Assembly (NCBI GenBank): GCA_900557435.1
Contig: USSH01000086.1
Location: forward strand, 1-8,808
DNA length: 8,808 bases
Direction: 5' to 3'
Source: an uncultured Coprococcus sp.
GTDB lineage: Bacteria; Bacillota; Clostridia; Lachnospirales; Lachnospiraceae
The position numbers were made by a program, and so were the translations under genes. Of this stretch, positions 1 through 5,192 are shown piece by piece (within the stretch, counting starts at the first letter, position 1; each line of letters starts with the position of its first letter). The notes beneath the pieces were generated by a model. That model saw only the letters and a list, made by a program, of their open reading frames with translations, made no database searches and was not told the origin of the DNA.

Positions 1-2988
1 AAGAGCGAGGTGTCGTCAGAGCTCAGGACGATAAGTGGTGAGTCAGGTGGAAATGTCACCACTGAGACTACGACAAAGACCACTACCACAGAGAAGACAA
101 CAAAGAATCCTTCATCTGGATCCAGCACGGGTTCGACAGGATCAACAACAGGTTCATCAACAGAAAAGACTACAGAGTCTTCTACGGAAACTCAGGTTAT
201 ACCAGTCAAAGGTATCACATTTGACAAAACGGCACTTACGATGAAGGTAGGTGAGAGTGGACAGATAAAAGCCACAGTCACGCCGGCGGATGCGACAGAC
301 AGCTCACTCGTGTGGACAAGCTCTGACAGGACAAAGGTATCGGTTCAGAATGGCAAGATAACGGCACTTACAGCCGGAACGGCTACTATCACTGCAAAGG
401 CAAAGGATGGTTCAGGCGTTAAGGCTGAGTGCAAAGTAAAGGTTCTTGAGCCGGGAAAACTGTCATGCGAGACTTCCGGAAAGGCATGGAATGCTCTTGT
501 CTATGGATATGGGGATGTTTCTTCAGAACGCATAGGCTTAAGTAATTGTGGCGAGACTGAGCTGAGCGATGTGAAGGTGAGTCTCAAGACTGGCAGCAAT
601 TTCCAGATCACAGTATATCCTGCAGGTCAGATAGCAGCCGGACAGGATACCTCTGTTGAGGTGAGACCTGTGACAGGACTTGCTGCAGGAAACTATAGCG
701 ATACACTTGTGATCACAACAGCAAATGGAACAGCGAATATACTTCTTAAAGCGAAAGTCGCAAAGGCTGAGAACACAGCCAGTGTGTCACTTGCCAAAAA
801 GGCAGTTTCATTATCATCTGTAACAGTTGAGAGCTATGTATCAGGTACAAATACAGGAGTTGAATATGCAATATCTACAGTTCCTGTCGATGATGCGGAT
901 AGTCTCACATGGCAGGACGGCGCATATTTTGTAGGACGCAAGGCATTTACAAAGTATTATGTATATGGACGAATGAAGGCAACCTCAAATCTGAATGCCG
1001 GTGCAATGAGTAAGGCACTTGAGATTGTGACACTTGTGTCAGATCCATACACAATAGATGTTGGACGACTTGGTGACAGTGAATATGTTGGAGCTTTGGT
1101 GGATGGCAATGGCAATCCAACTGTAAGAGTGTCTGAGTCCGGTGAAAATATACTGGTTTCATTTACACAGAGCGGTGAGTATACTGTGACTGGCGATGGC
1201 GCAGATGTGGCGGTTGATACCGGAAAAGCAGGCAGTATCACGATAGACAGTGCTGTTGTAAAGAAACTCACAGTAGATCCAGGCAATTCTGGAACATTTG
1301 TGATCAGTGTGCTTGGAAATAATATCGTCTCAGATGGAATCAAATGCAGGGAGGATTCTGCGGGATCGGGTGTTGTGAAGATAAATGGAAATGGCGATTC
1401 ATCAGTGATAGTCTCATCAACACCGGATGTTCCGGCGGTGAAGGCTGACGGAGATGTTGAGATATCAGGCATAAAGATAAAGTCTGAGGGCAAGGGTGTT
1501 GAATCAGCTGGCACAGTGAAGATATCCGGTGGCAGCAACAAGATAGAGGCAGTGTCTGAGGCTGTTGCAGCGAAGGATGTCGAGATGACAGGCGGCTCGC
1601 TTGACGCCACATCCACAGCTCTCGGCGAGGATGAGTCGGTTATATCAGCGGACAATTCTATAAAGCTTGTGGGCGGAAAGATCACAGCAGATGCATCAGG
1701 TTCAAGTACAGGTGGATCATTTGGCGTCAGATCAGACGATGGAAAGATCATAGTTGACGGAGATGCCGTTATAGGCGGAGATCCGACGTATTCAAAGGAT
1801 CCTGTAGACAGCACGGGTGAGAGCATTGTTATGGTCAAGGTGACATTTGTCGATGAGAATGATGATCAGATCTGTGTATCATCATTCAACAAGGGTTCAA
1901 TACTTGATATCTCAAAGCTCGATATAACTACAAAAGATGGTGTAGCTTACTCAGCATCAAAGCCTGGCTACAGCCTGACATGGACAGATCAGACAGGTAA
2001 GACATATGCGGCCGATGCGTTATATGGAGCCGTGGACGGAGATATTACACTGAAGGCTGTGTGGACATGGATAACGGTAGACATATCTAAGAGTGCAAAG
2101 GTAATTTATAAGGCGACACAGAAGGCATCATACAAGGCGACATATACGGGAGCGAAGATAACTCCTGCAGTAGTGGTTAGTGTCGGAAATACCACACTTG
2201 TATCTGGCACAGATTACACAGTTACATATTCATCGAATATAAATGCCGGAACAGCCAAAGCAGTCGTAAAGGGCAAAGGAAAATACAAAGGCACGGTTAC
2301 ATTGACATTTGTCATTGCAAAGAGAGATATCAAAAAGGCAAAGGTGGCTGTGTCAGCAAAGGTTCTGTATACAGGCAAGGCTGTAAAGCCAAATACCAAG
2401 GTGGTGTATGGCAAGACCAAGCTCACATTGAATAAGAATTACAAGATAACATGCTATTCCAATAAGAACTTCGGCAAGGCAAAGGTCGTCATAACCGGAA
2501 TTGGCAACTATGGTGGAAGTGTGGTGAGATACTTCAATATAGTTACAAAGGCCGGAAAGGTATACACATACGGAAACTATAGATACAAGATAACAAATGC
2601 CTCCACAAGCGGAAGAGGAACAGTAACTCTTGTGTCAGCAGTCAAGAAGACAACTTCTGTTACAGTGCCGGATGCGATAAAGCTTGGCGGAAAGACATTC
2701 AAGGTCACTGCCATAGGAGGCGGAGCATTCAAGGGCAATACAAAGCTTGCAAAGGTTATTATAAGCAAGAATGTAAAGACCATAGGTTCAAAGGCATTTT
2801 ACGGATGTAAGAACCTCAAGGTACTTGTGGTGAGAAACACAGCCATGACCACAAAGACCGTAGGAGCTGCTGCCTTCACAGGAACATACGCAAAGATGAC
2901 CGTCAAAGTACCGGCATCAAAGCTTGCTTACTATAAGAAACTTCTGGTAGCAAGGGGCGTGTCTAAGAAAGCGGTTATCAAAAAGTAA
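1..2988 (+). CDS. Large secreted/surface mosaic protein (5' partial)
   Basis: The reading frame is open from base 1, so the true start lies upstream. The GTG at 10 has no ribosome site and is not used as the start; residues below count from it. Visible in order: a Thr/Ser-rich low-complexity linker (14-62); a Big_2-type bacterial Ig-like domain (66-145, with VKGITFDKTALTMKVGE and an ITALTAGTATITAKA core); a second beta-sandwich-like stretch (150-252); a Gly/Ser-rich right-handed beta-helix-like stretch (400-590, recurring ISGG, MTGG and LVGGKI turns) resembling DUF4353/Cthe_2159-type carbohydrate-binding proteins; an InlB B-repeat-like segment (608-688); two MBG/YDG-like beta repeats (711-770 and 787-846, each with YTGK/YTGA and a G-K-Y or G-N-Y G turn); and a BspA-like leucine-rich C-terminus (893-960, AFKGNTKLAKVIISKNVKTI). 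There is no LPXTG motif or C-terminal membrane helix, so the anchor, if any, must be N-terminal. Probably extracellular adhesion or polysaccharide binding (inference). Domain names are from memory of the families. Confidence 0.85.
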   Translation, partial: KSEVSSELRTISGESGGNVTTETTTKTTTTEKTTKNPSSGSSTGSTGSTTGSSTEKTTESSTETQVIPVKGITFDKTALTMKVGESGQIKATVTPADATDSSLVWTSSDRTKVSVQNGKITALTAGTATITAKAKDGSGVKAECKVKVLEPGKLSCETSGKAWNALVYGYGDVSSERIGLSNCGETELSDVKVSLKTGSNFQITVYPAGQIAAGQDTSVEVRPVTGLAAGNYSDTLVITTANGTANILLKAKVAKAENTASVSLAKKAVSLSSVTVESYVSGTNTGVEYAISTVPVDDADSLTWQDGAYFVGRKAFTKYYVYGRMKATSNLNAGAMSKALEIVTLVSDPYTIDVGRLGDSEYVGALVDGNGNPTVRVSESGENILVSFTQSGEYTVTGDGADVAVDTGKAGSITIDSAVVKKLTVDPGNSGTFVISVLGNNIVSDGIKCREDSAGSGVVKINGNGDSSVIVSSTPDVPAVKADGDVEISGIKIKSEGKGVESAGTVKISGGSNKIEAVSEAVAAKDVEMTGGSLDATSTALGEDESVISADNSIKLVGGKITADASGSSTGGSFGVRSDDGKIIVDGDAVIGGDPTYSKDPVDSTGESIVMVKVTFVDENDDQICVSSFNKGSILDISKLDITTKDGVAYSASKPGYSLTWTDQTGKTYAADALYGAVDGDITLKAVWTWITVDISKSAKVIYKATQKASYKATYTGAKITPAVVVSVGNTTLVSGTDYTVTYSSNINAGTAKAVVKGKGKYKGTVTLTFVIAKRDIKKAKVAVSAKVLYTGKAVKPNTKVVYGKTKLTLNKNYKITCYSNKNFGKAKVVITGIGNYGGSVVRYFNIVTKAGKVYTYGNYRYKITNASTSGRGTVTLVSAVKKTTSVTVPDAIKLGGKTFKVTAIGGGAFKGNTKLAKVIISKNVKTIGSKAFYGCKNLKVLVVRNTAMTTKTVGAAAFTGTYAKMTVKVPASKLAYYKKLLVARGVSKKAVIKK

Positions 2989-3027
2989 GGTATATTCAAT
3001 AAAATAATTTCTTTATAGACATTTCAG

Positions 3028-3069
3028 AAAGATCCAGACATGACGTATAAGTTGTGCCTGGATCTTTTT
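3028..3069 (+). terminator. Intrinsic terminator of the surface protein gene
   Basis: AAAGATCCAG (3028-3037) pairs with CTGGATCTTT (3058-3067), and an inner ACA/TGT pair extends the stem. The stem runs into a TTTTT tract (3065-3069). It lies 40 bp past the stop codon at 2986-2988, as expected for a rho-independent terminator. Confidence 0.85.
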
Positions 3070-3084
3070 CTATAGGCAGAGACG

Positions 3085-3183
3085 GGGGACGGAGGTGCCT
3101 GACCCCAAGGGGACGGAGGTGCCAGACCCCTAATCCGAAGTGGAGAGTAGCGGGGGACGGAGGGGACGGAGGTACCTGACCCC
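3085..3183. repeat. G-rich interspersed repeat, three 22-bp units plus a half unit
   Basis: Three 22-bp units start GGGGACGGAGGT and end GACCCC: 3085-3106, 3109-3130 and 3162-3183. They differ only at one or two internal positions (GTGCCT, GTGCCA, GTACCT). A fourth, truncated GGGGACGGA at 3153-3161 directly abuts the third unit. Each unit has GGGG/CCCC ends, so it can fold back weakly. The high GC content contrasts sharply with the flanks, and no reading frame is supported here. It resembles the families of short G-rich palindromic repeats scattered between genes in some Clostridia, but I cannot assign a named family. Confidence 0.8.
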
Positions 3184-3198
3184 ACCTGGTCACAGGTG
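3183..3198. repeat. Short perfect hairpin CACCTG/CAGGTG
   Basis: CACCTG (3183-3188), a 4-nt loop GTCA, then CAGGTG (3193-3198). It links the last G-rich repeat to the -35 box at 3199. It has no T tract, so it is not a classic terminator. It could be part of the repeat element or a binding site next to the promoter. Confidence 0.5.
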
Positions 3199-3228
3199 TT
3201 GACATGAAAGATAAAAAAAGAATATTAT
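3199..3228 (+). promoter_or_regulatory. Sigma-A promoter of the membrane protein gene
   Basis: Consensus -35 TTGACA (3199-3204), an 18-bp spacer, and -10 TATTAT (3223-3228, five of six matches). The predicted transcription start is near 3235, giving a leader of about 55-60 nt before the ATG at 3292. Confidence 0.75.
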
Positions 3229-3235
3229 GTTAGCG

Positions 3236-3250
3236 TTCTAATAATTAGAA
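3236..3250. promoter_or_regulatory. Dyad operator candidate at the transcription start
   Basis: TTCTAA (3236-3241), 3-nt spacer TAA, TTAGAA (3245-3250): a perfect inverted repeat located 8 bp past the -10, where a bound repressor would block initiation. Size and AT-rich dyad form are typical of MarR-like or other small winged-helix repressor sites. The regulator is not in the window. An alternative is chance, since the region is AT-rich. Confidence 0.45.
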
Positions 3251-3291
3251 TTAAATGCAGCAAAAAAACAACAGGAGAAGAGGTCTAAAAA

Positions 3292-3975
3292 ATGAGAAAC
3301 ATGAAGGTTAGAATTCCAATGTATTTTGTCGGACTGTTTATTATGACTATAGGTATAGCATTGTCAGTCAAATCCAATCTGGGAGTGTCACCGGTGAGCT
3401 CTATACCATATACGATGACATGTGTATGGGGAATCGAGATGGGAAAGGCGACGATCATATTCCATGCGGCATTGGTGCTTATACAGATCGCTATACTTCG
3501 AAAGAATTTCAAACCGATAAATCTCCTTCAGATATTGGTTGGAGTAGTATTTGGATACTTTACGACGTTCTGTAATTATCTTGCGACATTTCTGCCATCA
3601 ACAGATAACATAGTTGTCAGGGTTGTTTTGATGCTTGTGAGTACCATATTCATAGCAGGCGGAATATTCTTTTATCTGCCGGCGGATCTCATCCCACTTG
3701 CCGGGGAGGGTGTTATGCAGGCTGTCTCAGAGGTCACACACATTGAATTTTCAAAGGTAAAGATCGGATTTGACTGTTCTATGGTGGCTGTGTCGGTCGT
3801 AACATGCCTGATCTGCATACATAGTCTTGGAAGCGTGGGCGCCGGTACGGTTATTGCCGCATTCCTTGTTGGATTCAATCTTGGTAAGTTGAATAAGGCA
3901 TTTGGCGGAAAACGAGATAAACTTCTTGGAAAGCACACATACACTGAGGAGGAAGTGCTCAGGGAGAGAATGTAG
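3292..3975 (+). CDS. YczE/YyaS/YitT-type integral membrane protein
   Basis: A 227-residue membrane protein. Start chosen at ATG 3292 because AGAGGT (3279-3284) lies 7 nt upstream; ATG 3301 is an in-frame alternative. Hydrophobic segments near residues 8-24, 46-68, 78-97, 107-130 and 160-205 suggest five to six membrane helices. The N-terminal stretch (GLFIMTIGIALSVKSNLGVS, then PVSSIPY) is the family hallmark of YczE/YyaS-like proteins (COG2364/DUF6198 group), whose members begin with a glycine-rich helix followed by a LG-(V/T)-SP motif. The C-terminus is charged and cytoplasmic-looking (GKRDKLLGKHTYTEEE). Length is normal for the family. The substrate of this family is not established and none is proposed. 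It is monocistronic by spacing: a terminator lies upstream and no gene follows closely. A dyad at its promoter suggests repressor control. Confidence 0.85.
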   Translation: MRNMKVRIPMYFVGLFIMTIGIALSVKSNLGVSPVSSIPYTMTCVWGIEMGKATIIFHAALVLIQIAILRKNFKPINLLQILVGVVFGYFTTFCNYLATFLPSTDNIVVRVVLMLVSTIFIAGGIFFYLPADLIPLAGEGVMQAVSEVTHIEFSKVKIGFDCSMVAVSVVTCLICIHSLGSVGAGTVIAAFLVGFNLGKLNKAFGGKRDKLLGKHTYTEEEVLRERM

Positions 3976-4099
3976 CAATAGGACTTGCTTCTGTTGGAGA
4001 GCCGGTTCAATTTTTATCCTTGATCAGCACAGAACGGAATAATTTGCAATAGGACTTGTTCCTGCCCGTGAGCCGGTCGAATTTTTATCCTTAATCAGC
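3975..4099. repeat. 54-bp direct duplication
   Basis: Copy 1 is 3975-4028 and copy 2 is 4046-4099, separated by 17 bp. Both begin GCAATAGGACTTG, share GAGCCGGT in the middle, and end AATTTTTATCCTT(G/A)ATCAGC. I count 9 mismatches in 54 positions without gaps. Copy 1 begins at the last base of the membrane-protein stop codon (TAG 3973-3975). Both contain a T-run after a GC-rich core, so a weak terminator role is possible, but I do not see a convincing stem. Confidence 0.85.
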
Positions 4100-4279
4100 C
4101 TGTTTTGTAGAATTAGGGATAATATTTTCTCATTTTCAAAAATATAGGGTTGCAAGGTATAAAAGTTCAGGATTTTATCTTGAAAGGCGGTATTGTTTGA
4201 AAATTTGGATAAAATTGTATCAAATGTTGATAAATGTAGAACAAAATAGAAAAACAACATGTTATAAAATGTAGAATGA
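4100..4279. other. AT-rich intergenic stretch with no supported feature
   Basis: I see no convincing gene, RNA or clear hairpin. Short minus-strand open frames here are AT-rich by-products with no ribosome site. The sequence is a spacer between the 54-bp duplication and the 33-bp tandem array. Confidence 0.5.
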
Positions 4280-4475
4280 ATATAAAGGCAAGGCGTTACA
4301 AATTCATATGGGATATAAAGCCAAGATGCTGCAAATACATAGGGAAAATAAGGCCAAGATGCTACAAGTGCATATGTGATATAAAGCCAAGATGCTACAA
4401 GTACAGAGGTAATAAAAACAAGATATTACAAATGCATAGGTAATATAAAGACAAGACGTCATAAATGCTGAGAAA
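4280..4475. repeat. Six tandem copies of a degenerate 33-bp repeat
   Basis: Units start at 4280, 4313, 4346, 4379, 4412 and 4443. All are 33 bp except the fifth (31 bp). The recurrent core is ATATAAAGCCAAGATGCTAC followed by AAGTGCATAGG. Units 2-4 are the most alike; units 1, 5 and 6 are more diverged, as in an ageing array. There are no spacers, so it is a minisatellite-type array and not CRISPR. Because 33 is a multiple of three, one frame stays open for 55 codons (ATG 4276 to TAA 4443) and repeats an IKPRCYK-like 11-residue unit, but it lacks a ribosome site. Confidence 0.85.
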
Positions 4476-4513
4476 ACATAAAACTATTTCCAAGTGATTA
4501 ATATAAAACAGAG

Positions 4514-4556
4514 AAAACGTTTGTTGGATGGGATTTGCTCCGCCAACAAACGTTTT
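4514..4556 (-). terminator. Perfect 14-bp inverted repeat, probable bidirectional terminator
   Basis: AAAACGTTTGTTGG (4514-4527) is the exact reverse complement of CCAACAAACGTTTT (4543-4556). An inner GGA/TCC pair narrows the loop. Either strand ends its stem with TTTT. It lies 44 bp beyond the stop of the minus-strand remnant at 4600, so termination of that unit is the simplest reading. It could also be a mobile palindromic repeat. Confidence 0.65.
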
Positions 4557-4599
4557 GTCATATAGGAAACTATTTTATAGTGGTAATCAAAATTTCCAA

Positions 4600-4818
4600 T
4601 TAGAACTGCAATCTGCCTGCATTGTATTTGAAGTCGTCAAAATCGTCGGGTATCCGTGTGAGCTCGTCTACGTATGCCTGACTGTCGTATGGCTCATTTG
4701 CACTTATATGGTGTTCCATATCTGTTATTTTCCCTTCATAAATGGCTGGCCTGGGGAGTTTTATTTGTTTGCTTTTGATATTACGTGGTGTATAATTTAT
4801 AGCATGATAAATAAGTGT
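4600..4818 (-). pseudogene. Minus-strand coding remnant, unknown family
   Basis: A stop-to-stop open frame of 73 codons reads on the minus strand. Its last two thirds look like genuine protein: IKLPRPAIYEGKITDMEHH, then ISANEPYDSQAYVDELTRIP, then DDFDDFKYNAGRLQF before TAA at 4602-4600. The composition is acidic, aromatic and Asn/Asp-rich, unlike random AT-rich sequence. The first ATG is at 4719 (39 residues), with AAGGG about 12 nt upstream, which is far for a ribosome site. No ATG, GTG or TTG occurs earlier in frame, although the protein-like sequence begins before 4719; an ATA codon preceding KLPRP could be a lost start. I therefore call it a decayed gene or the tail of one. A small intact protein of 39 residues is the alternative. 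I do not recognise the family. A plausible terminator follows at 4556-4514. Confidence 0.45.
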
Positions 4819-4852
4819 TTATGATTATACTTAAATAATAAAAACGATATAT

Positions 4853-4881
4853 TTGACATAAAAGCGGTTAAATGCTAATAT
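4853..4881 (+). promoter_or_regulatory. Promoter of the antisense (antitoxin) RNA
   Basis: Consensus -35 TTGACA (4853-4858), a 17-bp spacer, and -10 TAATAT (4876-4881). The start is predicted near 4888. There is no LexA-like dyad in or around it, so it is expected to be constitutive. Confidence 0.75.
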
Positions 4882-4887
4882 AAGTGT

Positions 4888-4980
4888 AAAGAGGTGCTAC
4901 CGATAGACGGTTAGCCCTGATATTGCAATTACAAAAAAGTAACCGCCAAGTTTTGTCAGGACAGGGCGGTTACTTTTTTG
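4888..4980 (+). ncRNA. Putative antitoxin RNA of a type I toxin-antitoxin locus
   Basis: An RNA of about 93 nt is bounded by a consensus promoter (4853-4881) and a strong terminator (4933-4979), with no ribosome site or reading frame. It runs towards the holin-like toxin gene on the opposite strand. A 5' hairpin can form from GCTACCG (4896-4902) with CGGTTAGC (4908-4915, one bulged T), exposing the loop ATAGA. CTACCGATAG (4897-4906) recurs as CTACCGAATAG in the same orientation at 5167-5177, inside the toxin leader, so the two RNAs are complementary there; the loop ATAG can meet CUAU in the toxin leader. The RNAs also overlap across the shared terminator stem. This is the geometry known for the par (fst/RNAII) and txpA/ratA type I systems. 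Expected role: block translation of, or destabilise, the toxin mRNA. Function is inferred. Confidence 0.7.
4933..4979 (+). terminator. Shared bidirectional terminator of toxin mRNA and antitoxin RNA
   Basis: AAAAAAGTAACCGCC (4933-4947) is the exact reverse complement of GGCGGTTACTTTTTT (4965-4979), with a 17-nt loop. A-tract and T-tract at the two ends make it work in both directions. The toxin stop codon lies only 3 bp away at 4983, so both convergent transcripts end on this element. Confidence 0.88.
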
Positions 4981-4982
4981 TC

Positions 4983-5081
4983 TTATTTCTTATAATTGCT
5001 CTTAGAGCCAACGGCATAACCAAGAGCAAAGCATGTAATGCATAAGCTGATGATGGCTATAAAAATTTCCGTTGTAAGCAT
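4983..5081 (-). CDS. Holin-like type I toxin peptide, 32 residues
   Basis: A membrane peptide expected to insert in the cytoplasmic membrane and impair it when over-produced. It starts MLTTEIFIAIISLCITC, continues FALGYAVG as the rest of one transmembrane helix (about residues 5-25), and ends in a polar, basic tail SKSNYKK. This short acidic/polar head, single helix and Lys-rich tail is the pattern of the putative holin-like toxin family (Hol_Tox, related in style to TxpA and Fst). Start chosen at ATG 5081-5079 because a perfect GGAGG (5095-5091) stands 9 nt upstream. The mRNA has a leader of about 105 nt with several hairpins and ends on the terminator shared with the convergent antisense RNA. 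Its promoter carries a LexA box. The gene is too short for usual gene-calling cutoffs. Family assignment rests on pattern and context, not on a search. Confidence 0.82.
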   Translation of the reverse strand: MLTTEIFIAIISLCITCFALGYAVGSKSNYKK

Positions 5082-5104
5082 AAGCACAAACCTCCGTATA
5101 GATT

Positions 5105-5116
5105 TCCACATGTGGA
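5105..5116 (-). promoter_or_regulatory. Leader hairpin next to the toxin ribosome site
   Basis: TCCACATGTGGA is a perfect 12-bp palindrome, and flanking AGAT/ATCT (on the minus strand) can extend the stem. It ends about 10 nt before the toxin GGAGG at 5095, close enough to influence ribosome loading. Confidence 0.5.
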
Positions 5117-5130
5117 TTTATCTATGTAAA

Positions 5131-5151
5131 CACAGGCTATAAACTCCTGTG
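5131..5151 (-). promoter_or_regulatory. Leader hairpin CACAGG/CCTGTG in the toxin mRNA
   Basis: CACAGG (5131-5136) and CCTGTG (5146-5151) form a 6-bp perfect stem with a 9-nt loop. On the toxin strand the stem-loop contains an AGGAG-like sequence with no start codon following, so it could be a decoy or standby ribosome site. That role is speculation; the stem itself is seen. Confidence 0.5.
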
Positions 5152-5156
5152 GCGAA

Positions 5157-5190
5157 GGCTAACCGCCTACCGAATAGGGTAGCACCTCTT
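5157..5190 (-). repeat. 5' leader modules shared with the antitoxin RNA
   Basis: On the minus strand, AAGAGGTGCTACC (5190-5178) and CGGTTAGCC (5165-5157) repeat exactly the sequences at 4889-4901 and 4908-4916 on the plus strand. Each RNA therefore begins with the same two modules in the same order, 6 nt apart in the antitoxin and 12 nt apart in the toxin. Confidence 0.85.
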
Positions 5191-5192
5191 AT

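Noticed and set aside
957..1838. 293-codon minus-strand open frame
   Set aside because: It is the antisense shadow of the surface protein, Ser/Thr/Pro-rich because it mirrors that gene's codons.
4024..4260. 78-codon minus-strand open frame
   Set aside because: AT-rich, no ribosome site, overlaps the 54-bp repeat copy, and shows no recognisable domain or protein-like pattern.
4276..4443. 55-codon open frame through the 33-bp repeats as a real small gene
   Set aside because: No Shine-Dalgarno upstream, and the frame stays open because the repeat length is a multiple of three. Kept only as part of the repeat finding.
4280..4475. CRISPR array
   Set aside because: The units are directly adjacent with no unique spacers, and they are degenerate.
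4528..4824. 98-codon plus-strand open frame
   Set aside because: It starts inside the loop of a perfect inverted repeat, has no ribosome site, and reads an improbable Cys/Phe/Tyr-rich mix. The minus strand over the same bases is much more protein-like.
4790..4830. GTATAAT...ATTATAC dyad as a promoter or operator
   Set aside because: The arms are AT-only apart from one G/C and 27 bp apart, and no matching -35 exists on the minus strand. Chance is likely in such AT-rich sequence.
4888..4980. Riboswitch or attenuator upstream of hsdR
   Set aside because: The structured region ends in a strong terminator about 300 bp before hsdR and faces a convergent small gene. The antisense-RNA explanation accounts for the shared modules and the second promoter.
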